From Streptomyces genisteinicus (GTDB taxonomy: Bacteria > Actinomycetota > Actinomycetes > Streptomycetales > Streptomycetaceae): a stretch of 64,000 nucleotides of DNA. The notes beneath the pieces are model-generated. The model saw only the letters and a list, made by a program, of their open reading frames with translations. It did not search any database and was not told the origin of the DNA. Position numbers and translations under genes: made by a program. The DNA lies in contig NZ_CP060825.1 of the NCBI RefSeq assembly GCF_014489615.1, forward strand, positions 6,742,001 to 6,806,000, given 5' to 3'. This document shows, piece by piece, positions 47,927-59,794 of the stretch (position 1 is its first letter; each line of letters begins with the position of its first letter).

Positions 47927-47945
47927 CCCGCCGATCCCCGGCGGG
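47927..47945. terminator. Short hairpin after the alcohol dehydrogenase gene
   Basis: A 7-bp GC stem (47927-47933 with 47939-47945) with a 5-nt loop lies 9 bp past the dehydrogenase stop. Confidence 0.45.
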
Positions 47946-47953
47946 CTCGGGCG

Positions 47954-49045
47954 TCACGGGAAGGTGAGCACCGGCTTGACGACGCTCCCGTCCCGCATCG
48001 CCGCGACCGCCGCGCCGATCTCCTCGAACGGGAAGGTCGTGACCAGCCGTTCGAGCGGGAAGAGGCCGCGGCGGTGCAGGGCGATCAGCTCGGGGAGGAA
48101 GCGGCGGGGGTCGGAGTCGCCCTCGATCACGCCGTGCACCCGCACGCCCTTGGCGAGCAGTCCCATGACGTCGAACGTCACCTCGCCGCCGAGCCCGAGG
48201 AGCGCGAGCGCGCCGCGGGGGCGCAGTGCCGCGACGGCGCGGCGGGCCATCTCCGGCCGCCCGGTGGTCTCGACGACGTGGTGCGCTCCGCCGCCGGTCA
48301 GCTCGCGGACCGCCGCCACCAGGCCGTCCGCCGGGTCTAGGGCCGCCGCGGCGCCGAGCCGGACGGCGAGGTCGCGGCGGGAGGCGACCGGGTCGACGGC
48401 GATCACCGGGCCGCAGCCCGCGGCCACCGCGGCCATCAGCGCGCTGAGCCCGACGCCGCCGGCGCCCAGGACCAGGAGGGAGGAACCGGGCGCGGGGCGC
48501 AGCCGGTTGAGCACCGTGCCCGCGCCGGTCTGGGCGCCGCACCCCAGCGGGGCGGCGACCTCGGCCGGCAGGTCGGCCGGGACCGGGACCACGCCCCGGG
48601 CGTGGACGACGGCATGCGTGGCGAAGCTCGACTGGCCGAAGAAGGCGCCGTGGAGCGGCGCGCCGCCGAGGGAGAGCGGGGTGGTGCCGTCGGGCCGGCC
48701 GCCGGAGAAGTTCCTGGCCCGCGCGGCGAGGCAGTAGGCCGGGTGGCCGTCGGCGCACTGCTCGCAGCTGCCGCAGCTGGCGAAGGTGAGGCAGACCCGG
48801 TCGCCGGGCGCGACGCCGGTGACGTCTGCGCCCGCCGCCTCCACCACGCCGGCGCCCTCGTGGCCGAAGACCATGGGGGTGAGGTGGCGGGGCCAGGTGT
48901 CCCGCATCCCCAGATCGGTGTGGCAGACACCGGCCGCCGTCATCCTCACCAGGACCTCGCAGGGCCGGGGCGCCTCCAGCTCGGCGTCCCGGACGGTGAA
49001 CGGGGCGCCGGGCGCCTCGGCGACCGCGGCGCGGACCCGTCTCAC
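47954..49045 (-). CDS. Zinc-dependent alcohol dehydrogenase (MDR family)
   Basis: This 363-residue enzyme is a class III-like/aryl-alcohol dehydrogenase. The catalytic zinc site has C in GVCHTDLG and GHEGAGVV; the structural zinc lobe has CGSCEQCADGHPAYC; the NAD site is LGAGGVGLSALMAA. It oxidises primary alcohols to aldehydes or the reverse. GTG 49045 overlaps the upstream DUF4334 stop (GTGA), so the pair is co-translated. Confidence 0.88.
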   Translation of the reverse strand: MRRVRAAVAEAPGAPFTVRDAELEAPRPCEVLVRMTAAGVCHTDLGMRDTWPRHLTPMVFGHEGAGVVEAAGADVTGVAPGDRVCLTFASCGSCEQCADGHPAYCLAARARNFSGGRPDGTTPLSLGGAPLHGAFFGQSSFATHAVVHARGVVPVPADLPAEVAAPLGCGAQTGAGTVLNRLRPAPGSSLLVLGAGGVGLSALMAAVAAGCGPVIAVDPVASRRDLAVRLGAAAALDPADGLVAAVRELTGGGAHHVVETTGRPEMARRAVAALRPRGALALLGLGGEVTFDVMGLLAKGVRVHGVIEGDSDPRRFLPELIALHRRGLFPLERLVTTFPFEEIGAAVAAMRDGSVVKPVLTFP

Positions 49046-49554
49046 GGGCCCTCGCCGGTCCGCCGGTCCGCCCGCGGCGCCGGTGCGGGGTCGCGTACGA
49101 GGTAGAAGTAGTAGTACGGGCCCTCGGGCGGGATGCCCTTGCCGTTCATGATCCCCATCAGGGTGGTGTCGTCGACCCGCTTGAAGTGGTCGAGCACCGG
49201 CCGGCCGTCGTAGACCATGGTGGCCGTCGTCTCCCCGCGGAACTCCACCGTCCACAGGCTGGCCTCGCCCTGGCCCAGCTCCGTGTCGGAGTACAGCGCG
49301 CCCGAGGCGTCGCGGCAGACGAGCGGCTTGACGTCGTGCAGGGAGTCGAACGACTTGCCGTGCCAGCCGGCCTTCTCCAGCATGCCGTCGAGCGGGTGGC
49401 CGGTCCGGAACTCGCCGCCGGTCCAGTCGCCGAGGATCTCCTCGGGGCGGACGGTGTCGAGCGCCGCCCATATCCGGTCCAGTTCGGCGGGGCCGACGGG
49501 GCCGTCCTCGGCGCGCAGTTCGTGGAACCGTGCGCGGGCGTCGTGCGGGTCCAT
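49042..49554 (-). CDS. GXWXG/DUF4334 domain protein
   Basis: This 170-residue protein has a GDWTGGEFRTGHPLDGML segment (the GXWXG family core, about residues 41-58) and a DUF4334 C-terminal half ending PEGPYYYFYLVR. These proteins are often encoded beside alcohol dehydrogenases and fatty-acid genes in actinobacteria; a lipocalin-like ligand-binding role has been suggested but is not established. ATG 49554 follows GAGAGGA. Confidence 0.82.
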   Translation of the reverse strand: MDPHDARARFHELRAEDGPVGPAELDRIWAALDTVRPEEILGDWTGGEFRTGHPLDGMLEKAGWHGKSFDSLHDVKPLVCRDASGALYSDTELGQGEASLWTVEFRGETTATMVYDGRPVLDHFKRVDDTTLMGIMNGKGIPPEGPYYYFYLVRDPAPAPRADRRTGEGP

Positions 49555-49609
49555 GCGGGTGTCCTCTCGTCGGGCGGTGCGGTGGGGCGTCGAGGGGGCC
49601 GCCCGGCGG

Positions 49610-50383
49610 TCAGCCGGCGGTGCGCGGGGCGGCGGCACGGGCGAGGGCGCCGGACCGCCCGGCGGACTGCCCGGGCAGCGGCAGCCCGGTGCCGCCGGAG
49701 ACGGCGCCGGGGTGGCCCACGGTGCCGAGGCTCATCAGCACATGCCGCTCGGCGACCTCCTCCGCGGTCAGCGGACCGTCCTCGCGGAACCAGTTGGCGA
49801 CCCCCTGGCACATGACGAGCACCGATCGCACCGCGTCGGCCGGGAAGGGCGTGGTGAACACGCCCTGGGCCCGTCCGGACTCGACGGTGTCGAGCAGCAT
49901 GTGCTCCAGGTAGTCGCGCAGGGCGACGTAGCGGGCCCGGTTGGCGGGCTCCAGGCTGCGGATCTCGGTGTCCAGGAACGCCAGCTGCTGCCGGTGGGCC
50001 ATGTAGAGGACGATCGACTCGACCATGCCGCAGAAGCGGGCCAGCGGGTCGGGACCGGCCTCCCCGGCGGCGGCACGGCAGCGGTCGAGGACGTCCTTGA
50101 TGGAGGTCTCCAGCAGGGTCGCCAGCAGGGCCTGCTTGTTCTCGTAGTGGTAGTAGAGCGCGGGCACCGTGACGCCGACCCGGCCGGCGATCGCGCGTAC
50201 CGAAGTGCCGTGGTAGCCCTGCTCGTTGAAGGCCTCCATGGCGTTGATCAGGATGGGGTGGAGGTCGAGCGGTCCGTAGGAGCGCCAGTGCTCCGCCGGG
50301 TGCGTGGTGTCCTGGCTCGGCTCGGTGGTCAACGGGCTCTCCTCGGGACGGGCGGCGATCGGCGACATCGTACGGCCGGGCAT
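49610..50383 (-). CDS. TetR regulator of the acyl-CoA gene cluster
   Basis: This 257-residue TetR protein has an HTH at about residues 45-90 (AMEAFNEQGYHGTSVRAIAGRVGVTVPALYYHYENKQALL) and a helical ligand domain; the last 40 residues are a Gly/Pro/Ala tail. It is divergent from a beta-oxidation operon, with two palindromes of the form CTTAGCG-NN-CGnTCAG in between. An acyl-CoA-responsive repressor is the likely role. ATG 50383 or 50368 could be the start. Confidence 0.85.
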   Translation of the reverse strand: MPGRTMSPIAARPEESPLTTEPSQDTTHPAEHWRSYGPLDLHPILINAMEAFNEQGYHGTSVRAIAGRVGVTVPALYYHYENKQALLATLLETSIKDVLDRCRAAAGEAGPDPLARFCGMVESIVLYMAHRQQLAFLDTEIRSLEPANRARYVALRDYLEHMLLDTVESGRAQGVFTTPFPADAVRSVLVMCQGVANWFREDGPLTAEEVAERHVLMSLGTVGHPGAVSGGTGLPLPGQSAGRSGALARAAAPRTAG

Positions 50384-50405
50384 CCCCCGCGCCGCCTTCC
50401 GTGTC

Positions 50406-50421
50406 CTTAGCGTTCGTTCAG
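50406..50421. promoter_or_regulatory. TetR-type operator near the TetR start
   Basis: CTTAGCGTTCGTTCAG is a 7-2-7 imperfect palindrome, 23 bp before the TetR start. Thirteen of sixteen positions match the copy at 50527-50542. Confidence 0.6.
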
Positions 50422-50526
50422 TGAAGTCCGGACTGCCGGTCTCCGATGGTCACACTGTCCCGGTCCCGATCCGGAAAAACAAGTCCCGCACGAGGAGTTG
50501 ACCCCGGGGTCACCCGCTCCTACGTT

Positions 50527-50542
50527 CTTAGCGAACGCTCAG
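50527..50542. promoter_or_regulatory. TetR-type operator near the beta-oxidation operon
   Basis: CTTAGCGAACGCTCAG is the better palindrome of the pair (half sites CTTAGCG and CTGAGCG), 51 bp before the CoA-transferase start. Together the two sites could let one TetR protein control both directions. Confidence 0.65.
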
Positions 50543-50593
50543 TAAGCCCCCGGTCGGCGGCGACGAATCCGCCCTGCATCGAGAAGGGAACCC

Positions 50594-51784
50594 ATGAGCC
50601 GGAACACCACCGACCCGCCCGGCCCCGCCGCGGACGGCCCGCCGCGCCCCGCGGCGGATCCCCCCGCGGCCGGCCCGCTCGACGGCGTTCGCGTCGTCGA
50701 GCTGGCCGGGATCGGCCCCGGTCCGTTCGCCGCGATGCTCCTCGCCGACCTCGGCGCCGACGTGGTGCGGGTCGACCGCCCCGGCCCCTCGCCGCTCGGC
50801 GGCGACCCGGCCCGAGACGTGACCAACCGCAACAAGCGCTCCGTCCTCGTCGATCTCAAGTCCCCCGGCGGACCGGACCGGGTGCGGGCGCTGGCGTCAC
50901 GCGCCGACATCCTGATCGAGGGGTACCGGCCGGGTGTCGCCGAACGCCTCGGCGTCGGACCAGAGGAGTGCCTGGCCGCCAACTCCGCCCTCGTCTACGG
51001 CCGGATGACCGGCTGGGGCCAGGCGGGCCCGCTCGCCCCCACGGCCGGACACGACATCGGCTACATCGCCACCGCCGGGGCCCTGTCCATGATCGGCGCC
51101 CGAGACGGCCGGCCGGTCTTCCCCGCCAACCTGCTCGGCGACTACGCGGGCGGCTCCCTCTACCTCACCACGGGCGTCCTCGCCGCCCTGCTCACCGCGC
51201 GGACCACCGGCCGCGGCCAGGTGGTGGACGCCGCGATCGTGGACGGCACCGCGCACCTCACGGCCCTGTTCTGGGGCATGCTCGCCGAGGGCACCTGGCA
51301 GGACGGGCGCGGCCGCAACACGCTCGACGGCGGCTGCCCCCACTACGACGTCTACGAGACCGCCGACGGCGGCTGGATGGCGGTCGGAGCCCTGGAACCG
51401 CAGTTCTACGCGGTGTTCGTCCGTCTGCTCGGCGTGGCGGGCGAGGACCTGCCGGACCGGACCGACCCGCGCAACTGGCCTGCTCTGCGCGCCCTGTTCA
51501 CCAGCCGCTTCCGCTCCGCCACCCGTGCCGAGTGGACGGCCGTCTTCGAGGGGACCGACGCCTGCGTGGCGCCCGTGCTCTCCCTGCGCGAGGCGTCCGC
51601 CCACCCGCACCTGGCGGCACGCGGCACCTACACCGAGGCCCACGGCATCACCCAGCCCGCTCCCGCGCCCCGCTTCTCGAGCACCCCCGGCACGCTCCGC
51701 CGGCCGCCGGCCGCGCCCGGCGCCCACACCCCTGAGGTGGCCCGCGACTGGGGCGTGCCCGAACTGCTGAAGGACGCCTGCTGA
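50594..51784 (+). CDS. CaiB/BaiF CoA-transferase family, alpha-methylacyl-CoA racemase-like
   Basis: This 396-residue protein has the family N-terminus (LDGVRVVELAGIGPGPFAAMLLADLGADVVRVDRP) and racemase-like active-site blocks: GHDIGYIATAG with the expected His and an Asp in NLLGDYAGGS. Alpha-methylacyl-CoA racemases convert (R)- to (S)-2-methylacyl-CoA so that branched, isoprenoid-derived chains can enter beta-oxidation. First gene of a plus-strand operon; TGATG overlap with the next gene. A different CoA-transfer reaction cannot be ruled out. Confidence 0.82.
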   Translation: MSRNTTDPPGPAADGPPRPAADPPAAGPLDGVRVVELAGIGPGPFAAMLLADLGADVVRVDRPGPSPLGGDPARDVTNRNKRSVLVDLKSPGGPDRVRALASRADILIEGYRPGVAERLGVGPEECLAANSALVYGRMTGWGQAGPLAPTAGHDIGYIATAGALSMIGARDGRPVFPANLLGDYAGGSLYLTTGVLAALLTARTTGRGQVVDAAIVDGTAHLTALFWGMLAEGTWQDGRGRNTLDGGCPHYDVYETADGGWMAVGALEPQFYAVFVRLLGVAGEDLPDRTDPRNWPALRALFTSRFRSATRAEWTAVFEGTDACVAPVLSLREASAHPHLAARGTYTEAHGITQPAPAPRFSSTPGTLRRPPAAPGAHTPEVARDWGVPELLKDAC

Positions 51785-52809
51785 TGGAACTCTCCTCACC
51801 CCTGACCTACGCCGCCGACCCCCGCACCGCGGCGGACGCCGCCGCCGCGCTGGAGGCCGCGGGCCTCGACGCCGTCTGGGTGGCCGAGGCGTACGGCTTC
51901 GACTCCCCGACGGTCATGGGCTACCTCGCCGCGAAGACCGAGCGGATGCGGATCGGTTCGGCGATCCTCAACGTGTACTCGCGCACCCCCGCGCTGATCG
52001 CCCAGACCGCGGCGGGGCTCGACGCCGTCAGCGGCGGCCGCGCCCTTCTCGGCGTCGGCGCCTCCGGCCCCCAGGTCGTGGAGGGCTGGCACGGCCGCCG
52101 CTACGACCGCCCGCTGGGCCGCACCCGCGAGGTGATCGAGCTGTCGCGGCGCATCCTGCGCCGTGAGGTGATCGAGCACCGCGGCATCACCGACCTGCCC
52201 CTGCCGGCCGAGAAGGGCGGCACGCTCGGCAAACCGCTGAAGCTGCTCAACCGCCCGGTCCGCGAGACCGTCCCCGTCTACGTCGCCGCGCTCGGCCCGG
52301 CCAACGTCCGGATGACCGCGGAGATCGCCGACGGGTGGCTGCCGTTCCTCTACGTCCCCGAACACGCGGCAAAGGTGTGGGGACCGTCGCTGGCCGAGGG
52401 CGCCGCCTCCCGGGACCCCGCGCTCGGCCCGCTCTCGGTCGTGGCGGGCGGCCTGCTGGCGATCGGCGACGACGCCGAGTCGGTCCGGGACCTGATGCGC
52501 CCCACCGTGGCCCTCTACGTGGGCGGCATGGGCGCGCCCGGCCGTAACTTCTACCACGACCTGGTCTGCTCCTACGGGTACGAGCCCGCCGCGGCCGCCA
52601 TCCAGGAGCACTACCTCGCCGGACGCAGGAAGGACGCCGAGGCCGCCGTCCCGGCCGAGCTGCTGGAACGGCTCTGCCTGGCCGGCCCGGAGGGCTACGT
52701 CCGCGACCGCGTCGACGTCTTCCGCGACGCGGGCGTGACCATGCTCAACGTCACCCCCGTCGGCCCCGACCCCGCCCGGCTGATCGAACGCGTCAGGAGC
52801 TGGCTGTGA
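51784..52809 (+). CDS. LLM-class F420-dependent oxidoreductase
   Basis: This 341-residue protein is a luciferase-like flavin/F420 enzyme. LEAAGLDAVWVAEAYGFDS and GSAILNVYSRTPALIAQTAAGLDAVSGGRALLGVGASGPQVVEGWHG are typical of actinobacterial F420-dependent members. It starts inside the previous stop (TGATG) and overlaps the acyl-CoA dehydrogenase gene (GTGA). The substrate is probably a CoA thioester or related intermediate, judging by the operon. Confidence 0.85.
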   Translation: MELSSPLTYAADPRTAADAAAALEAAGLDAVWVAEAYGFDSPTVMGYLAAKTERMRIGSAILNVYSRTPALIAQTAAGLDAVSGGRALLGVGASGPQVVEGWHGRRYDRPLGRTREVIELSRRILRREVIEHRGITDLPLPAEKGGTLGKPLKLLNRPVRETVPVYVAALGPANVRMTAEIADGWLPFLYVPEHAAKVWGPSLAEGAASRDPALGPLSVVAGGLLAIGDDAESVRDLMRPTVALYVGGMGAPGRNFYHDLVCSYGYEPAAAAIQEHYLAGRRKDAEAAVPAELLERLCLAGPEGYVRDRVDVFRDAGVTMLNVTPVGPDPARLIERVRSWL

Positions 52810-53954
52810 CCCTGCGACGAGACCTGTACGGCCCCGACCACGAGGCCTTCCGCGAGACCGTGCGCACCTTCCTCGCCAAGGAGGTCGTCCCGCACCACGA
52901 GCAGTGGGAGAAGGACGGCATCGTCGACCGCGAGGTGTGGCGCTCGGCGGGCCGCCGGGGCCTGCTCGGCATGTCCGTGCCCGAGGAGTACGGCGGCGGC
53001 GGGACGGACGACTTCCGCTACAGCGCCGTCCTCATCGAGGAGTTCGCCCGCGCCGGCGCCTCGGGTCTCGCCCTGAGCCTGCACAACGACATCATCGGCC
53101 CGTACCTCACCTCGCTCGGCACCGAGGAGCAGAAGCGGCGCTGGCTCCCGGGATTCTGCAGCGGCGAGACGGTGACCGCGATAGCCATGAGCGAGCCCGG
53201 CGCGGGCTCCGACCTCCAGGGCGTCCGCACCACCGCCGAGGACCGCGGCGACCACTGGGTGCTGAGCGGCTCGAAGACGTTCATCTCCAACGGCATCCTC
53301 GCCGACCTCGTGGTCGTCGTCGCGAGGACCACCCCCGAGGGCGGCGCCCACGGCCTCTCCCTGTTCGTCGTCGAGCGCGGGGCGGAGGGCTTCGAACGCG
53401 GCCGCAACCTCGACAAGATCGGCCAGAAGGCCCAGGACACCGCCGAACTCTTCTTCCACGACGTCCGCGTCCCCAAGGAGAACCTGCTCGGCGAGCTGAA
53501 CGGCGGGTTCACCCACCTGATGACCAACCTGGCCCAGGAGCGCCTGGCCATCGCCGTCGGCGCCGCCGCGGCCGCCGAGGAGATCCTGGACGACACGACG
53601 CGGTACGTGAAGGAGCGCGAGGCGTTCGGCCGCCCGCTCGCCCGCCTCCAGCACATCCGCTTCGAGATCGCCGAACTGGCCACCGAGTGCGCCGTCACCC
53701 GGGCCTTCCTCGACCGCTGCATCGCCGACCACGCCAAGGGCGAACTCGACACCGCGCACGCCTCGATGGCCAAGTGGTGGGCCACCGAACTCCAGAAGCG
53801 GACCGTCGACCGCTGCCTGCAACTCCACGGCGGATACGGCTACATGACCGAGTACCGCGTCGCCCGCGCGTTCCTCGACAGCCGCGTCCAGACCATCTAC
53901 GGCGGGACGACCGAGATCATGAAGGAGATCATCGGGCGCTCCCTCCTCGGCTGA
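52806..53954 (+). CDS. Acyl-CoA dehydrogenase
   Basis: This 382-residue flavoenzyme has AMSEPGAGSDLQG (FAD/substrate loop), the middle-domain SGSKTFISNG and the C-terminal GGYGYMTEYRVARAFLD and YGGTTEIMKEIIGRSL, with the likely catalytic Glu in TTE. It introduces the alpha-beta double bond in acyl-CoA. GTG start overlaps the LLM gene stop. Transcribed with the racemase-like gene and followed by the thiolase. Confidence 0.93.
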   Translation: MTLRRDLYGPDHEAFRETVRTFLAKEVVPHHEQWEKDGIVDREVWRSAGRRGLLGMSVPEEYGGGGTDDFRYSAVLIEEFARAGASGLALSLHNDIIGPYLTSLGTEEQKRRWLPGFCSGETVTAIAMSEPGAGSDLQGVRTTAEDRGDHWVLSGSKTFISNGILADLVVVVARTTPEGGAHGLSLFVVERGAEGFERGRNLDKIGQKAQDTAELFFHDVRVPKENLLGELNGGFTHLMTNLAQERLAIAVGAAAAAEEILDDTTRYVKEREAFGRPLARLQHIRFEIAELATECAVTRAFLDRCIADHAKGELDTAHASMAKWWATELQKRTVDRCLQLHGGYGYMTEYRVARAFLDSRVQTIYGGTTEIMKEIIGRSLLG

Positions 53955-54031
53955 ACCGGCCGGCTCCCCTCGGCGGCACCCGCGCCGCCCGCACGAGGCT
54001 CCTCCAGACCCGACACGGAAGGCACCCCAAG

Positions 54032-55246
<1,215 letters not shown>

Positions 55247-55300
55247 CCGGCCGCCGCCGCCCGACTCCGCCGCAGTCCGCCGTCACGGGAGACATCAGCC

Positions 55301-57487
55301 ATGGACACCACCGCACGCCGTTCCACCATCCGCTGGGTAGAGTCCGAGGACCACGTCGTCACCCTCGTCCTCGACGACCCCGACCAGTCCGCCAACACCA
55401 TGAACGCGGCCTTCATCGACTCGCTGGACGCCGTCGCGGCGCGGCTGGCCGAACGCCGCGACGAGATCCGGGGCGTCATCGTCACCTCCGCCAAGAAGAG
55501 CTTCTTCGCCGGCGGCGACCTCCGCGACCTGATCGCCGTCACCCCCGGGACCGCCGCCGCCTCCCACGAGGCCGGGATGCGGGTCAAGCGCTCGCTGCGC
55601 GTGCTGGAGACGCTGGGCAGGCCGGTGGTCGCCGCGATCAACGGCGCCGCGCTCGGCGGCGGTTACGAGATCGCCCTCGCCTGCCATCACCGGGTGGTGC
55701 TGGACAGTCCGGCCGCCCGCGTCGGCCTCCCCGAGGTCACCCTCGGCCTGCTGCCCGGCGGCGGGGGAGTGACCCGCACCGTCCGCATGTTCGGCGTGGC
55801 CGACGCCCTCGGGAAGGTCCTCCTGGAAGGCACCCAGTACGGGCCGGCCCGCGCCCTCGCCGCGGGGCTCGTCGACGAGATCGCCGCCGGACCCGACGAA
55901 CTCCTCGCCAGGGCAGCCGCGTTCATCGACGCCCACCCGGAGTCCCGGCAGCCCTGGGACGTCCCCGGCTACCGCATCCCCGGCGGCACCCCGGCGAACC
56001 CCAAGTTCGCCGCCAACCTCCCGGCCTTCCCCGCCCTGCTGAGGAAGCGGACGGGCGGCGCGCCCTGCCCCGCACCGCGCAACATCCTGGCGGCCGCCGT
56101 CGAGGGCTCCCAGGTCGACTTCGAGACCGCGCAGGTCATCGAGGCCCGCTACCTGACGGACCTGGTCACCGGGCAGATCACCAAGAACATGATCCAGGCG
56201 TTCTTCTTCGACCTCCAGGCCGTCAACTCGGGAGCGGGCCGCCCCCGGGGCCCCGAACAGCGCCCGGTCACCCGGGTGGCCGTGGTCGGCGCCGGGATGA
56301 TGGGCGCGGGCATCGCCTACTCCTGCGCCCGGGCCGGCATCGAGGTCGTCCTCAAGGACGTGACGCCCGAGGCCGCAGCCAGGGGCAAGGCGTATTCGGA
56401 GAAGCTGTGCGCCAAGGCCGTCTCGCGCGGCCGCACCACGCAGGAGAAGGCCGACGCGCTGCTCGCCCGGATCACCCCCACCGCCGACGCCGCCGACCTC
56501 GCCGGCTGCGACGCCGTCATCGAGGCCGTCTTCGAGGACACCGCCCTCAAGCACCGGGTCTTCGAGGAGATCCAGGACGTGGTGGAGCCCGACGCCCTGC
56601 TCTGCTCCAACACCTCCACGCTGCCCATCACCGTCCTCGCCAAGGGGGTGGAGCGCCCCGCCGACTTCGTGGGCCTGCACTTCTTCTCCCCGGTCGACAA
56701 GATGCCGCTGGTGGAGATCGTCAAGGGGGAGAAGACGGGCGAGGAAGCGCTCGCCCGCGCCTTCGACCTGGTGCGGCAGATCAAGAAGACCCCGATCGTG
56801 GTCAACGACTCCCGCGGCTTCTTCACTTCGCGCGTCATCGGCCGGTTCATCGACGAGGGCGTCGCCATGGTCGGCGAGGGCGTCGACCCCGCCAGCGTCG
56901 AACAGGCCGCGGCCCGGGCCGGCTACCCGGCCAAGGTGCTGTCCTTGATGGACGAACTCACCCTCACCCTGCCGCGGAAGATCCGCGAGGAGACCCGGCG
57001 CGCGGTGGAGGAGGCGGGCGGCACCTGGGACCCGCACCCCGCGGACGCCGTCGTGGACCGCATGATCGACGAGTTCGGCCGCCCCGGCCGCAGCGGGGGA
57101 GCGGGCTTCTACGACTACGCCGAGGACGGCCGGCGCACGGGCCTGTGGCCGGGGCTGCGCGAGCACTTCACGGATTCCGGGCGGCAGCACGCGGACCTGA
57201 CCGAACTGGCGGAGCGGATGCTCTTCGCCGAGTCCCTCGACGCGGTCCGCTGCCTGGAGGAAGGCGTCCTGGTCTCGGTCGCGGACGCCAACGTCGGCTC
57301 ACTGCTCGGCATCGGCTTCCCCGCCTGGACCGGCGGCGTGCTCCAGTACGTCAACGGCTACGAGGGCGGCCTGCCCGGCTTCGTGACCCGCGCCCGCGAA
57401 CTGGCCGCCGCGCACGGCGAGCGCTTCGCGCCTCCCGGGCTGCTGCTGCGCATGGCCGAGCGAGGGGAGACCTTCACGGACTCCTGA
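55301..57487 (+). CDS. FadB/FadJ-type enoyl-CoA hydratase / 3-hydroxyacyl-CoA dehydrogenase
   Basis: This 728-residue fusion carries an N-terminal crotonase domain (about 15-200; oxyanion-hole AKKSFFAGGDL and NGAALGGGYEIALACHH, catalytic Glu in GLPEVTLGLLPGGGG), a 3-hydroxyacyl-CoA dehydrogenase NAD domain (about 325-505; VAVVGAGMMGAGIAYSCARAG, with HFFSPVDKMPLVEIV) and a C-terminal helical domain. It performs steps two and three of beta-oxidation and follows the thiolase by 54 bp, giving the classic FadA-FadB pair. Confidence 0.93.
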   Translation: MDTTARRSTIRWVESEDHVVTLVLDDPDQSANTMNAAFIDSLDAVAARLAERRDEIRGVIVTSAKKSFFAGGDLRDLIAVTPGTAAASHEAGMRVKRSLRVLETLGRPVVAAINGAALGGGYEIALACHHRVVLDSPAARVGLPEVTLGLLPGGGGVTRTVRMFGVADALGKVLLEGTQYGPARALAAGLVDEIAAGPDELLARAAAFIDAHPESRQPWDVPGYRIPGGTPANPKFAANLPAFPALLRKRTGGAPCPAPRNILAAAVEGSQVDFETAQVIEARYLTDLVTGQITKNMIQAFFFDLQAVNSGAGRPRGPEQRPVTRVAVVGAGMMGAGIAYSCARAGIEVVLKDVTPEAAARGKAYSEKLCAKAVSRGRTTQEKADALLARITPTADAADLAGCDAVIEAVFEDTALKHRVFEEIQDVVEPDALLCSNTSTLPITVLAKGVERPADFVGLHFFSPVDKMPLVEIVKGEKTGEEALARAFDLVRQIKKTPIVVNDSRGFFTSRVIGRFIDEGVAMVGEGVDPASVEQAAARAGYPAKVLSLMDELTLTLPRKIREETRRAVEEAGGTWDPHPADAVVDRMIDEFGRPGRSGGAGFYDYAEDGRRTGLWPGLREHFTDSGRQHADLTELAERMLFAESLDAVRCLEEGVLVSVADANVGSLLGIGFPAWTGGVLQYVNGYEGGLPGFVTRARELAAAHGERFAPPGLLLRMAERGETFTDS

Positions 57488-57586
57488 GCCGTGCGCCGTG
57501 CCGGGGGCTCGCGGCACCCCCGGCATCCGCCTCGCCCCTTCCGTGCACCTGCCCGCACCTCACCCGCCCCGCCGCCTGCCGCCCGC

Positions 57587-57666
57587 CGATCCGGCCCCGC
57601 ACCCGCACCCGCACCCGTATCCGTACCCGATCCGGCCCCGCACCCGTATCCGTACCCGATCCGGCC
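57587..57666. repeat. 29-bp tandem repeat in the leader of the acyl-CoA synthetase gene
   Basis: Two copies of a 29-bp unit beginning CCCGTATCCGTACCCGATCC (57614, 57643) plus a partial copy lie in the 321-bp gap between the FadB-like and synthetase genes. No gene is supported there; it may be a promoter region or neutral repeat. Confidence 0.65.
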
Positions 57667-57808
57667 GCTCACCTGCACCGCCCGGACTCCGGGCGGTCCG
57701 GGCACGGCGCCACCGCATCCCCCGCCGCCCGACCCGGCATCTCTGCCGGGGCGCCCCACCGCCCCGGCCTCCCTGGACGTTCACCTTCCGACCCGCGAGG
57801 AGGCCCCG

Positions 57809-59629
<1,821 letters not shown>

Positions 59630-59644
59630 CCGCCGGGGCAGGGC

Positions 59645-59696
59645 CGGGACGACGGAGGGGCGGGCGCCGCGCGGCGCCCGCCCCTCCGTCGTCCCG
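59645..59696. terminator. 52-bp perfect palindrome terminator
   Basis: Arms 59645-59670 and 59671-59696 are exact reverse complements with no spacer, just past the acyl-CoA synthetase stop. Confidence 0.85.
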
Positions 59697-59737
59697 AGCC
59701 GCCTGCCTGTCGGTGCCCTGACCCTGGGCGGCCGGGA

Positions 59738-59787
59738 CCGCACCGGCCGGCCGCACACCCCCCGGGGCGTGCGGCCGGCCGGTGCGG
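59738..59787. terminator. Second terminator hairpin, for the acyl-CoA dehydrogenase on the other strand
   Basis: A 19-bp perfect stem (59738-59756 with 59769-59787) and 12-nt loop lie 7 bp beyond the minus-strand gene stop, back to back with the previous palindrome. Confidence 0.8.
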
Positions 59788-59794
59788 CGGAGCC

